This document shows positions 21,741-31,960 of a stretch of DNA of 64,000 nucleotides, one piece after another. Where the stretch lies: assembly GCA_028753945.1 (NCBI GenBank), contig JAPNXP010000005.1, positions 4,588,001-4,652,000 on the forward strand, given 5' to 3'. Source of the DNA: Hexactinellida sp. DTS-2022 (taxonomy: Eukaryota; Porifera; Hexactinellida). Numbering within the stretch: position 1 is the first letter of the stretch; each line of letters starts with the position of its first letter. The notes beneath the pieces are model-generated. The model was given only the letters and a program-made list of their open reading frames with translations, did not search any database and was not told where the DNA came from. The translations under genes and the position numbers were made by a program.

Positions 21741-22180
21741 TGATGTCCTATTCTTTCGACATCACAACAAATGGAATACACTTTGCAAGAATATAAACGC
21801 AGTACAGGAAAGGTTTTTGCCACTACAGATGGTCACAAATATATCAAATAAAAAATCACCGGGAGCTACATCTATCTCAGGTGCGGCTTCTCTTAAGTCT
21901 ATGAAATGTAAAGCAACTTGTAAACTAAATCGGGATACAAACTTAATTAATCAATCCATTACTGGGTCAACATAACCATAGTGATGCTGAGTATGACACA
22001 CATGTTTATGAGCTTAAAACAAAATGTAAAACGATTTCCAAATCTTCACAAAGTAATCTCAGACAAATTTTCAATGATGTGACAAGAAAAGATCCTTCAG
22101 CATGTGATATTTTCCACAATGAGAATCGTCTATGTACCGTGCAAGAAGAAAACTACAATCCATAATAAATCAATGGAATT
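21741..22180 (+). pseudogene. FLYWCH/MULE-type DNA-binding domain relic
   Basis: Two overlapping frames encode MKCKATCKLNRDTN and then, after a one-base frameshift near 21966, QHNHSDAEYD followed by SQSNLRQIFNDVTRKDPSA. The order C-K-A, then about 20 residues, then H-N-H is the zinc-binding end of FLYWCH-type fingers found in MULE transposases and host proteins derived from them. The frameshift and later stops mark it as a relic. No terminal repeats recognised. Confidence 0.6.
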
Positions 22181-22481
22181 ACACTCCAGTGATCAACTAA
22201 TGTGTTTAAATTTTATCAAACCAATGTCATTATCATTGACCCGGCGCTTATTCGGGGAAATACGGTATTTGGTATTTAGAAAGTTAGCCTCTTATCTTGT
22301 TCACTGTTCATTCCCTTTAGTAACTTTACGAAGTTCCCCTAGTACCATTAGTACCACTAGTACTAACACTACTCAGTAACTGTCAATAGTCAAGGTATTA
22401 ACTATTAACTAGCTACTATTATATTACAGGAGTATACAGTATACAGTATAACCTCGTTAGTACGAACGCAACTGTATACTT

Positions 22482-22633
22482 TGATCAGAATTGATGTAGA
22501 ATTTTGATCAGAAAATCAATATAGAACTTTGATCAGAAAATACTATAGAATTTTGATCAGAAAATCAATAGAGAACTTTGATCAGAAAATCTATGTAGAA
22601 CTTTGATCAGAAATTACTGTATATTTTTGATCA
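22482..22633. repeat. Seven-copy TGATCA tandem repeat (23-25 bp)
   Basis: TGATCA palindromes start at 22482, 22505, 22530, 22554, 22579, 22604 and 22628, joined by AGAAAATCAATATAGAACTT-like linkers. Just upstream (about 22440-22480) and downstream (about 22780-22845) are ends of pogo-like MITEs (ACCTCGTTAGTACGAACG; TATTAAGCGGAATCTACTG). Confidence 0.85.
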
Positions 22634-23269
22634 AGAACGCCCAGTGATTTCACTTTTCCCATTCAACACACTCACATAAGGTTACGTCTTTCTCTTGACC
22701 TTATAACAACACCAGAACCCGCCTGTGTTCTTTTCAATGGGAATTCTGAAATTTCTTAAATAATGGATACACTTAATCGGCTTAATCGGGTCAAAGTAAC
22801 CTGGTCCCGAGGTGACTCTATTAAGCGGAATCTACTGTATATATTTTCACACCTTTTAGTCACACAAGCCAGCTGAGCTCGTATACGCCGAGCTAGATCT
22901 AGTGGCTAGCAAAACAGGCGGCATAACACGCACTATATGGCAGTCAATCCTATTATGGACGGGCCTCATAAATAACAACAATAATAACAATACTCCGACG
23001 AGTAATCTCAATATGTGATTTTCATATTATACCCTAGATACTAGTCTTATATAACTATCCGAACTTGGTTCCTATTAGTTTTTATTGCTCAATATTATTG
23101 CCCTGTTTGCTAATATTTTATTATATGTTTGCTTTGGAAAGTACTATTCGTTTGTACTCCTTTAATATTATAACAGTATACTAATGTGTTTGTATGTTTA
23201 GCAGGTAAAAATAATGGGATTCTGAGAACTGATTTATTGAAGAAAGTGTTGCTATATTTAGAAAGCTAG

Positions 23270-23437
23270 CTTCTAGGTTATTGGAGCCACTGTCGCTCCG
23301 ATAAGAGCATCAATTCTGCTCTAGATCTCACAACTTTACTGTATTTAAATACTTCTCGTGCTACTGTTGCAGGTGTTGCTATCTGTATCACAGACAGAAT
23401 AGCAGATGTTTGTATGCAGGTGTTATTCTCTGTATAG
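23270..23437 (+). pseudogene. Receptor-like exon fragment (twin of 38212-38420)
   Basis: One frame reads C-R-S-D-K-S-I then, after about 20 residues, SRATVAGVAICITDRIADVC and a stop at 23435-23437. The same peptide pattern, with about 76 nearly identical bases, occurs inverted at 38.2-38.4 kb, where it leads into a membrane span. Here the span is lost after VCMQV. Parent gene not identified. Confidence 0.45.
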
Positions 23438-23652
23438 TCTAGTATAGTTTCACTTATGTGAACACATGTGATTTGAGTCTCAATCTCGCCTAGTCCAAAT
23501 TGAGACTCAATTAGGACTGAAACTCAATTTCGCCTACAACATATATACGATTAACAACAGGGAATCAGTTTTTTATTTTTACACTCTAAGTTACTTCTCG
23601 AATTTATTATCACAAAGCAATCAATTAAATTATTTTTTTGTTTATGCAAATA

Positions 23653-23727
23653 AATGCGGTTTTTATTCCCCCATCACTTTAATATAATCCGGACAAACAA
23701 ACAACAATCGAGATTTAATAATATAGA
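23653..23727 (-). mobile_element. Helitron-like 5' end, truncated copy
   Basis: The 5' terminus TCTATATTATTAAATCTCG at 23727 (preceded by A on the minus strand) runs through GTTTGTCCGGATTATATTAA to GTGATGGGGGAATAAAAACC at about 23653. The hairpin 3' end is absent. Confidence 0.65.
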
Positions 23728-24506
23728 TAAATTTATTGCAAATATATATATAAAAGCAATTGTCCAATCTCTTAAAAAACAAATTATATACAGAATTAAA
23801 CTAGCATTTAAAATGTACATTTTATATAGTATCATATTACTTGCTAGGAGCTAGATTTTCATAAGGAGACGGTAGAACCATTTCATCACTTGTGACCGGA
23901 TTTATTGTGTGTACGTAGCGTGTCTCCAGGTTTCAGTTTAACTAACGGAGGTTTATGTGTGCTGGTATTCTTGTTAGCCAGAGTATCAATCTCTACATAG
24001 TCGTAGTGAGTAGTGAATGAATACAGAAATGTAAGATTGTAATTTAACAGTCAGGGTCGCTAATTATACCCCAGGGGACCAAATTATGTTCCTATTGAGA
24101 GACTTCATTAAGCGAATTGGCTTAATACAAATATAATGAGAACTAGAATCATAGGGTTTGTTCATATATATATTTCATAAAAACTATATTTGTTGTTTGT
24201 TTGTTTGTGTATTTCAATTCTATGGGAACTGTTACTGGAACTATAACTTATAAATATTAATAAAAGCGACCCTGACTGTATAACGAATAAAATAAACAAT
24301 TAAACACAAACAATAATAGCAAAAGAGATAAAAAAATAGCGATAGCATACAACTAAGAAATATTTTGTTCAAACGTTAGATGGATAGAAGCTTAGTTTGA
24401 AAATAGTAGCAGCAAAAAAACAAATTCAAATAATCAGGACTGCTAAAATATACATAAACAAAGTAACCACAGTAGATAGATATGTACACTTATAAAGGGA
24501 GGGGTG

Positions 24507-27500
24507 TTAATTAGGCCCATCAGTATGGACAGATGCATACAAGGTTTGATCCGCAGCTGGGAATTGGGCTAAATCTGTGTAATTGGTGTGAGGAACAACG
24601 GGGGGATGAATACGCCCGGTGGTATGGTGAATTAGGTCAGCGTATAGGAGCTCTTTCTCAGGGGGGGCCTAGAGGTGTTAAAACGTGGATATTTATTAGG
24701 GAATGCTCTCGTTAGTTGACCACGATGATAACAATAGGAAATACAGTCGACTCCGCTTAATAGAGTCACATCGGGACCAGGTTATTTTGACCCGACTAAT
24801 CGGAGAAATCTATTAACCGAAATTATTTAAGCCAAACTGTCATTCCGTCCTATAAATCCTGTGAAATTTTGACCCCATTAAGCGGAGAAATCTATTAACC
24901 GGAGTCGACTATATATTAGGGCTTAGAGGTGTTAAAATATGTATGTATAATAGGGTATAGAGCAGTGGTTCCCAACCTGGGATCCACGCACGGCTGTAGG
25001 GGGTCCAGAAGATGTATTATGATCAATGGGAGGGGGTCCACAGAATATTTGATTATATATTTACTACATATAGGGGTCCACGGTTTAAAAAGGTTTGGAA
25101 TCGCTGGTATAGAGGATGAAAATGTGATACATATACAGTGGAGCCTCCCATAACGGACACTCCAAATAGCGGACAACCTCTAAATAACGGACAACCCTCG
25201 TGGCACGGATTTATTTATTTAGCATAAGTCTAATAGAAAAGGAACCTCTAAATAGCGGACAACCTCTAAATAACGGACAACGGTTCCGGTCCCAAGGTGT
25301 CCGTTGTTCAGAGGCTCTACTGTATTAGGGGCTAGAGGCCTGAAAATATGTGTGTATAATGTGAAGAGTTGACATACTTTAAAAAATGAGGATATTTTGG
25401 GGTAGTATAAAGTTGTGAGAATGTGTTATTCAAGCGAGGTGATCATAGCTTGATGGATTATAAAAATCCAAAATTGCAGCCTGTGCCGACGCATTTCCCT
25501 TTGGAGGCACTACATCTGGTGGTTGGGTAACTAGTAGTGCCTCCAAAGGGAAATGCTGTCGTCACAGCTGCAATTTTGGATTTTTTTCGCCATGTCATGA
25601 ACGCCTCATGTTTTGAAAAATATCGATCTTTTCCGAAAAATTTCAATATCTATCATATTTTTCAGGAATTCTTCACATACATTAGTAAGGCCACTGTTTA
25701 TTGGAATCTTGTTTCAGCTCCACCGCCCGCGTCAGTTTTCACTCCCGCACGATTATTGTTATTATTGTCATTATTCCCATTATTACACCTAGATTTCAAA
25801 GTAAGGCCACTGTTCGTTGGCAATTTTATGGTAGAACACACTATAAAATAGCCATAATTCTCTAGTAACAAAATCAGAACCTATAACAAGCATTATTACC
25901 CAACGATTGCATATTTTATCAATAAGCACTCACAAATTTGAATATTTGCTCAGATAATTATTAACTATGTCGTCATCAAATAATGAGATAATGATAATGA
26001 GATGCCGCCCGCCCGCATCCTCAAATAGACTTCGTGTGGAGCTGAAACAATATTACCATTAACACTGGCCTAACATAGGGGCTGTCAAACGTTACGTAAC
26101 GCTTCCAAAGGTGAAGGGGTTAACCAATGTGTGACAGACCATCCTTTTTGTATCACAAAATGGTCAAAAAGCGTGACATAGGGAGGGGGAGTGCCAAATT
26201 TTCCTAGAATTTACGTAGCGTTTGAATGCCCTATGGATGAGTTACCTGTTTGTGTACAGAGCTATATAGATCTGCGGGGTTAGTTTTCTGAGGTTTGTTA
26301 ATCTGAGAGTTGGTAGCCTCAGAGGGATATATATTACTGTGACCAGGACCTGATAACTCAAAACTAAATAAACAATAAAGTAAGCATCAATAACAATAAC
26401 AATAAAGTAAGATGCCGTTCAAACGTTAACTAACGCAAAATTCCATATAATTAGGCACCCCATGGCCTACTTAATATACGGCCGTGTATGTCACCGAGAA
26501 GGCCAAAAAAATAGAAGGCCAGTTTATAAATTTAATTCTAGGCTAAACTATGCCTCCTATTGTTATTATTTGCATTGTATATGGGGTAATCAACCATTGC
26601 GAGTCCAATGGAATCACTTTTGAGAATCTCAGATTTGTGGTTAAGCTGTTTAGGCGCCATTTAATGATGACGTCAGCATATACTATATATATTGTATTAA
26701 TGTTACTATTGTAAGTATTTTGACGAAAATTATAGAATGATTGATTTAACATAGTTTGAATGCTACTTATTTCATGATCATTTATTCAATAGCTAATTTC
26801 TAAAGAATGAACAATACATAACCAATTCCATGTGGTTTAATGATGAAACAAATGATAGCGACCCATAAATATTAAATTATTTAATAATTTATTAATTATT
26901 ACATGATTTTCTTATATTACTGTGCCAGATAAATATTTACTTGTCATCACGACTTATTTGTCTTCTTTTAAATTCTCTTACTTGATCCAATCTTCTCTTT
27001 TCACTGACATCCCTTGCTATGTTCTTCAAGAAGCAATTTGCAACGATGGAGTTTACCTTTTGACAACCAATGTCAGAGTGATATTCACAGACAAAAGAAT
27101 GTTTCCAATCAGATGAGTAGCGATTCAGGACACACTGTGCTACAACTTTGGAGGGAACGTCTAATTTTAAAATTCTTTTCTCTAAAAAGTTAAGAACTGA
27201 AAAAGCTGATTGTACATAGTTGCTCAATGATGAAGTTGGATACTTGAGGCCTCCTTTATTACTTTCATCTAGGTAGGCACTAGAAACAGGATCATTGTTG
27301 AGGGAAATTGTACACAATTCACATTCAATGTGTCTGACTAGAGACAGAGATATATATCCTGCTACATATATGATGACATCAATTGTATCTTGGGAAATAG
27401 TTAAATCATCGAAGTTTTCATTGCCAATTTCTGTTAGAAAATGTTCTATGATGGCTGTTTGTTCATCCGATGAAGAAACTGAAATTGAGGTGAGTTCAAT

Positions 27501-29040
27501 GTTATTTCTAAGGATAGTTTTCAATTTTATGATTGACTCCGACCGATATACATCCTTAAGACTCACTAAAAACCTACCTCCTGACATTTGCCTATACTGT
27601 GAAAATCTTCTTTCAAGAGGATCCGTTTGTAACCTTCCTGTAAGAACATATAGATAGCCTTCATTTAGTAAATCTGTGCTAAGGTCTGCAATTGCTTGGT
27701 TAGTACAGATTAGAGCATCAATGTTTGCTTAGACAGGCCATACTTTTTTGAGTCTCTCCATTGACTTAGCCAGTTATTCATTTTCTGCAGAAAATTAATT
27801 TTTCCATCATTTGACACTAGAGCATTGCCAACTATAATAGGATGAAATCTTTCTTTGGCGTTTACAACTAACCACCAATTGTAGATCAAATTTAGAAACG
27901 AAGAGGAAGTTATTTCTTCGGGAAAGTATTGGCGAATGGCTGCAATAGTTGTTAAGTCGAATATTGCTAGTGCATGTGGCACAGATTGTTTGTTATTTCC
28001 AGGATGCAGCACTTGTTCTGAAGCCACTTTTTTGAGAGTACTTGATCCTGTGGAAATCTGAATACTGGTTTAGTCTGACATAACTCGTAATTTGTGTTAC
28101 ATCCAGGAACTGAACATTTATTGGGCATATTTGGAGGAAAAATTATGTTGAAGAATACTAGTGGAATAACAGATAATTTCTTTTATGGCTACAGAGGTGG
28201 TTTCAAAGTTTTGTCAAGTGTTTTATGGAATGTCAAAGTGATTAGTTATTTATATTCCACAGAAGCTCGAATGTTATTTTGATCTGCCACATTCTAACCA
28301 CATTATGCATACTTCAATTGATCTAGATTCTGGATTGATTTATTGCTTCACATTCCTATTGTCTATTGTCTAATTCTCTGATTTTGAATGTATTACTATG
28401 ATTTCACTTCTACTAATTTCATGCGTATAATTATAATAATATTAATTAATACAATATATATAGTATATGCTGACGTCATCATTAAATGGCGCCTAAACAG
28501 CTTAACCACAAATCTGAGATTCTCAAAAGTGGTTCCATTGGACTCGCAATGGTTGATTACCCCATATACAATGCAAATAATAACAATAGGAGGCATAGTT
28601 TAGCCTAGAATTAAATTTATAAACTGGCCTTCTATTTTTTTGGCCTTCTCGGTGACATACACGGCCGTATATTAAGTAGGCCATGGGCACCCTCTCCCTA
28701 TGTCACACTTTTGTCCAGTTTGTAATACAAAAAGGATGGTCTGTTACATATTGGTCAACCTCCTCACCCTTGGAAGCGTTACGTAACGTTTGACAGCCCT
28801 TAATGAACAACAACAAGATTATAACAACTAACTTGTCACCAGATCTTCTGTGATCAGGATACTTAGAACCTACAACAGAATAACATATATTCAATATGGA
28901 ACTAACTGCATATATCACAAATCAACTCACCTTCGGATTTCTTACGACAACAGATACACAGCATAATTACAACGAGGACTATAATTAATATGAATAGTAC
29001 TACAGCCCCTCCTCCTAATGCTCCAGTATTACAGCTACAA
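24507..29040 (-). CDS. Single-pass membrane protein with ITIM-like tyrosine-motif tail (5' exons not found)
   Basis: Four exons with compatible phases: 29040-28931 (110 nt), 28869-28833 (37 nt), 26363-26246 (118 nt), 24668-24507 (162 nt, TAA stop). All introns start GT and end AG. Exon 1 encodes C-S-C-N-T-G-A-L-G-G-G, then a span of about 21 hydrophobic residues (VVLFILIIVLVVIMLCICC) and basic R-K-K, a type I stop-transfer signal. The tail (about 110 residues) has six tyrosine sites: SKYPDH, NIYPSE, DLYSSV, LLYADL, NYTDL and LYASV. LLYADL fits the ITIM consensus [ILVS]-x-Y-x-x-[LIV]; three others are Y-x-x-[LV]. Known: such motifs recruit SH2 proteins when phosphorylated. Inferred: a signalling receptor or adaptor. 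Exon 1 begins in phase 2, so an upstream exon is expected, but none was found before the ACSL gene. Not verified by transcripts. Confidence 0.62.
24744..24911. mobile_element. Pogo/Tigger-like MITE (168 bp)
   Basis: Ends are inverted: CAGTCGACTCCGCTTAATAG and, from the right, TAGTCGACTCCGGTTAATAG, flanked by TA on both sides. Internal repeats of TTAAGCGGAGAAATCTATTA. It lies in the last intron of the membrane-protein gene, 76 bp before the last exon (minus-strand direction). Related ends are at about 4855-4895 and 22780-22845. Confidence 0.75.
24963..25106. mobile_element. hAT-type MITE (144 bp) with intact 8-bp target duplication
   Basis: Left end CAGTGGTTCCCAACCTGG, right end (reversed) CAGCGATTCCAAACC. 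GTATAGAG is duplicated exactly at 24955-24962 and 25107-25114. An 8-bp duplication and CAGNGGTTC-type ends are typical of hAT/Charlie elements. Intronic. A decayed relative is visible at about 37985-38060. Confidence 0.88.
25136..25322. mobile_element. Pogo/Tigger-like MITE (187 bp), CAGTGGAGCCTC family
   Basis: Ends CAGTGGAGCCTCCCATAACG and (reversed) CAGTAGAGCCTCTGAACAAC, flanked by TA. Internal AAATAGCGGACAACCTCTAA repeats. A close copy occupies 59549-59714. Intronic. Confidence 0.85.
25463..25587. repeat. Hairpin element, arms about 50 bp
   Basis: Arms 25463-25512 and 25536-25587 are inverted copies (AATCCAAAATTGCAGC and GTGCCTCCAAAGGGAAATG) with a loop of about 22 bp. Truncated family members at about 41829-41915 and 42225-42320 keep the GCTGTGCCGACAG and GGAGGCACTA parts. 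It lies in the last intron of the membrane-protein gene. Confidence 0.85.
26075..26236. mobile_element. MITE with TTACGTAACGC-type ends
   Basis: Left end GGGCTGTCAAACGTTACGTA; right end (reversed) AGGGCATTCAAACGCTACGT. The left end equals the outermost end of the P-like transposon's right terminus (28803 inward), so this may be a deletion derivative. It ends only 10 bp from exon 3 of the membrane-protein gene. Confidence 0.6.
26411..28803 (-). mobile_element. P/THAP-type DNA transposon, internally deleted and decayed
   Basis: Terminal inverted repeats 26411-26720 and 28420-28803 share GTAGGCCATG, TTTAGGCGCCATTTAATG and GACGTCAGCATATACTATAT. The outermost ends are ATGCCGTTCAAACGTTAACT (left) and GGGCTGTCAAACGTTACGTA (right, reversed), so the left end is a shorter variant. 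No clear 8-bp target duplication. The interior holds broken transposase pieces (separate entry). It sits in the intron between exons 2 and 3 of the membrane-protein gene, same strand as the host gene. Confidence 0.8.
26937..28128 (-). pseudogene. P-element/THAP9-like transposase, frameshifted and deleted
   Basis: Three minus-strand pieces. (1) 28128 to about 28010: starts MPNKCSVPGCNTNY and continues FRFPQDQVLSKKWLQ, the C-x4-C start and F-P-x-D...W-L core of a THAP zinc finger. (2) About 28060-27710, another frame: HPGNNKQSVPHALAIFDL to FLNLIYNWWLVVNAKERFHP, the central region of P-like transposases. (3) About 27715-26937, a third frame: TDPLERRFSQYRQMSGGRF, then YVAGYI and a paired-Cys H-x3-C-x2-C segment, the C-terminal RNase-H-like region. 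The THAP part runs straight into the central part, so most of the N-terminal catalytic region is deleted. Known: THAP9/P transposases cut and paste DNA. This copy cannot encode an active enzyme. Confidence 0.82.
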
Positions 29041-29989
29041 CTAATAACAACAATCCTCCATATATTAGAAAGTACTGGGCGCATGCGCCTAACTATCTGG
29101 CACTCGATTAATTTATAGAGTATAGGCTATGCTAAGTTTATAGTAAATTACAACTCAAGCGAATATTATGACAAGCATTATTTTAATCAATATCGGCTTA
29201 CTTATATGTCGGCTAGCCGACAAATAAGTAATACCAATCAATATTGGTGGGAACGAAAGTATATATTTGGTTGACCAATGATATTTAGTTTATTATGTAC
29301 CTCGTGTTAGGGTTGTTTATTTACACGATTTATTTAAATTAATATGTTCATAAAACTTTAATCTCGGTGTGTGGTGATCTACCGAATACAGTAGAACCTG
29401 TCTAATCCGACACCGTTGGGATCAAGGATTTATCCAGGTTGGGATAGGGAAAAAAATGTCGGATTGCCAAATTGTCGGACAATGCAGGCTCTAATGAAAT
29501 AGTCCGACGCTCGTTGGGATAAAGAAAAAATGTCGGTTCTGATGAATTCCGGATTATAGAGGGTCGGATTATGCAGGTTCTACTGTAGTACCAACCGACT
29601 ATCGCTATTCCGTTGAAGCAGTTCAATTTGCTTATTAGCAAGAGATTGAAGAAAATATGCTAGCAAAGCAATTAGTAACAAATATTGCCCCATTACCAAG
29701 GTATTTTCAGTCCCCAAGCGAGCAGTTAATGTTAATTCTGTTCCTCTAATAGCAAGTTCGCCTATTATCTAGCAAATTTTGTGCAAAATACAACTTACTA
29801 TTACGAGAACACCACGAGTTATAGCATGATTATTATATCATTCTACATAAGTTTTAATAAGTTAATTTAAAAACAGAAATAAAGAGACATAAGTGTATAT
29901 AGAATATAAGCCGAATCTAATTTGAAGGATATACTACTATAAAATTATAAATGAGTTTAGAAGCGATTTGAAATTGAGCCTAAAAATTA
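29041..29989. other. Spacer between ACSL 3' end and the membrane-protein exons
   Basis: Holds the MITE at 29389-29585 and otherwise AT-rich DNA. I searched the minus strand for an ectodomain exon ending in phase 2 with a GT donor and found none I could support. The frame extends 5' of exon 1 to an ATG at 29084 if unspliced, which would give a protein with almost no ectodomain. Confidence 0.5.
29389..29585. mobile_element. Pogo/Tigger-like MITE (197 bp)
   Basis: Ends CAGTAGAACCTGTCTAATCC and (reversed) CAGTAGAACCTGCATAATCC, with TA duplicated on both sides. Internal GTCGGATT and TTGGGATAAAG-type repeats. Confidence 0.88.
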
Positions 29990-31960
29990 TTACTTCGAGG
30001 CCGCACTTGCCATTTGTAATTTAAGCAGATCCTCGATTTCCTGTTTATACCGCTTTACCACTTGAACACGTTTCAGTTTGAAAGTGGGAGTAAACATATC
30101 GTTTTCAACACTAAACAATTCTGGGACGATACACAAGAATTTGATTCGTTCGAATGGATTCAATCCATACGCCTTAGCATCAGTATCAATCTCTTTCACG
30201 ATTATTTTATTCAAGTCTTTTCTCTGACACAGTTCCTCTATGGAACCCTTCATGCCCTTCTTCTCTGCCCATCCCACGAAGGTATCTGGGTCTGGCACCA
30301 GGATGGCCACTGGGAAGGGGTAGAGAGAGTTAGCGTGCACGAATGCCTGCATTATGGCCGGATGTCGGGTGTAGCAGTTCTCTATTTTCTCCGGCGCAAT
30401 GTACTCGCCGTTCGACAGCTTCACGATGTGCTTCTTTCTGTCGATTATCTTGAGACACCCGTTATCCAACCACTTTCCTATGTCTCCCGAGTGCAGCCAG
30501 CCATCCGAGTCGATTGTCTCCTTCGTCTTAGCCTCGTCGTGCAGATACCCTTTGAACACATTCGGGCCTTTGAAGCACACCTCGCCCTCTCCGTTCCTAG
30601 CGTAGTACTCCATCTCTGGGACGTCTACCACCTTCACAATGTTACAGGGGAGGGGCGGCCCCACGTGGCCCGATACTACCTCTCCTGGTAGAGTCATTGT
30701 AGCCCCAGCAGTACACTCGGTCTGTCCGTAGCCCTCTAACACGAAACAACCCAAAGCACATTTGAGGAACGTGAGCACGTCCGGACTGAGAGGAGCAGCG
30801 CCTGTCATCGCAATTCTAACTCTCCCGCCTAATCCTTCCTGGAAACGTTTGAAGAGCAATCGATCCCAAATCGTCGTTCTTGAAATAATTCCATTTTCTA
30901 TATCAGCTTGCTTCCTTTTCAATGCAAAATTGAACAATCTTTTCTTGATTGGGTTTGAATTGACAATAGCCATTGTCTTGTCATACAACCGATTGAACAG
31001 GCGAGGCACTGAGATGAATATGGTAGGCCGACAAGTTAAAACATCATCAAACAGCAGTTTCATGTCGCCTTGAAAGAAACACACCTTCGCTCCATGCATG
31101 AATATCACTACTTGCATAATACGCTCGTACATATGCGCTAGCGGTAAATAAGACAAATGGAAATCTTCAGTTGTAATAGCAATGTGCGTATCCATTAGAG
31201 TGATGGCAGCAGAGCAATTTGATATAACATTTCCATGAGTAAGCATGACTCCTTTTGGTTTCCCAGTGGTGCCGGATGTGTAGCATACAGTAGCGATATC
31301 ATCTGGCTTAGGTGGGACATGAGGGAGAACCCCTTTCTTCCCCTCCTCTTCAAGCACTGCCATTGATACCAGATCCACATTGAACTCGGCTGCTAGCCTT
31401 CTGTCTACCAGAGTAACCTTGCCTATCTTCACAACCAGTTTCGGTACTTTGGTATGCGACACTGATCTGAGACGGTCAGAGAAGCGATCAGCTGACAGCA
31501 CAACTACCTCTGTTCTAGCCTGTGTGATGATGTGCTCTATGGCCTCTGGTCCCAGTGTGTCGTAGAGTGGCACCAACACCTGTCCGTACGCGTTACAAGA
31601 TTGCTCCACAACAACCCACTCAGGGCAGTTCTTACTCGCTATGCCTATAAAGGTACCCTGTCCTGCTATGTGGCCCCTGTGGATTAGTCCGCTACCGAAA
31701 TTGTCGATTCTCTCCTGAATTTGAGCATAAGTCTGGTACTTGTAGAGTTGATTGAACTGCCTTGAACCTAGACAAGGGGAATTGTTCGATATTCTCACTC
31801 CACGTTGAAAACTATCATAAAGAGTCTTTACATCGTTATATCGGGTTTCAATCAGTTGAGAATCTTCTGATATGAAAGCACTTACTCTAATACTGGGGTC
31901 ATCGTTTAGTGGCCTCGATTGTACATCACTTGATCTCGGAAATTGTATGCGTATTGTCAT
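29990..31960 (-). CDS. ACSL: Long-chain fatty-acid-CoA ligase (ACSL1/5/6-type)
   Basis: Seen: 656 residues in one exon. AMP-binding signature YTSGTTGKPKG at residues 227-237; GYGQTE at 410-415; SGDIG at 491-495; hinge and C-terminal lobe D-R-K-K at 507-510 followed by KLSNGEYIAPEKIE. These are the ANL-superfamily adenylation motifs, and the GEYIAPEKIE stretch is typical of ACSL. Known: ATP plus fatty acid gives acyl-AMP, then acyl-CoA, at ER, outer mitochondrial or peroxisomal membranes. Length is somewhat short of the usual about 700 because no N-terminal membrane anchor is seen. The C-terminus ends A-A-S-K, not a clear peroxisomal signal. Its 5' end lies 470 bp from the divergent TMEM135-like gene 1. 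Intron loss or a retrocopy could explain the single exon. Confidence 0.93.
   Translation of the reverse strand: MTIRIQFPRSSDVQSRPLNDDPSIRVSAFISEDSQLIETRYNDVKTLYDSFQRGVRISNNSPCLGSRQFNQLYKYQTYAQIQERIDNFGSGLIHRGHIAGQGTFIGIASKNCPEWVVVEQSCNAYGQVLVPLYDTLGPEAIEHIITQARTEVVVLSADRFSDRLRSVSHTKVPKLVVKIGKVTLVDRRLAAEFNVDLVSMAVLEEEGKKGVLPHVPPKPDDIATVCYTSGTTGKPKGVMLTHGNVISNCSAAITLMDTHIAITTEDFHLSYLPLAHMYERIMQVVIFMHGAKVCFFQGDMKLLFDDVLTCRPTIFISVPRLFNRLYDKTMAIVNSNPIKKRLFNFALKRKQADIENGIISRTTIWDRLLFKRFQEGLGGRVRIAMTGAAPLSPDVLTFLKCALGCFVLEGYGQTECTAGATMTLPGEVVSGHVGPPLPCNIVKVVDVPEMEYYARNGEGEVCFKGPNVFKGYLHDEAKTKETIDSDGWLHSGDIGKWLDNGCLKIIDRKKHIVKLSNGEYIAPEKIENCYTRHPAIMQAFVHANSLYPFPVAILVPDPDTFVGWAEKKGMKGSIEELCQRKDLNKIIVKEIDTDAKAYGLNPFERIKFLCIVPELFSVENDMFTPTFKLKRVQVVKRYKQEIEDLLKLQMASAASK

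Larger units (their letters stand above)
22640..24500. other. Transposon-fragment region without a complete gene
   Basis: Holds the membrane-exon-like fragment at 23270-23437, a Helitron-like 5' end at 23653-23727, and otherwise AT-rich sequence with short microsatellites (for example GTTTGTTTGT near 24190). No supported open frame. Confidence 0.5.

Noticed and set aside
24533..24715. Plus-strand frame of 60 residues
   Set aside because: It lies antisense to the last exon of the membrane-protein gene, which has better support from splice phase and motifs.
25458..25851. Two opposed frames of 62 and 104 residues
   Set aside because: Their shared part is the arms of a hairpin element, so both strands are open by symmetry.
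24507..26363. Classical ITAM in the receptor tail
   Set aside because: The Y-x-x-[LV] motifs are spaced 14 and 21 residues apart in the last exon, not the 6-8 residues between motifs needed for an ITAM; ITIM-like is the safer description.
31200..31960. Peroxisomal targeting of the ACSL protein
   Set aside because: The protein ends A-A-S-K, which is not a standard C-terminal peroxisomal signal, and no N-terminal PTS2 pattern is evident.
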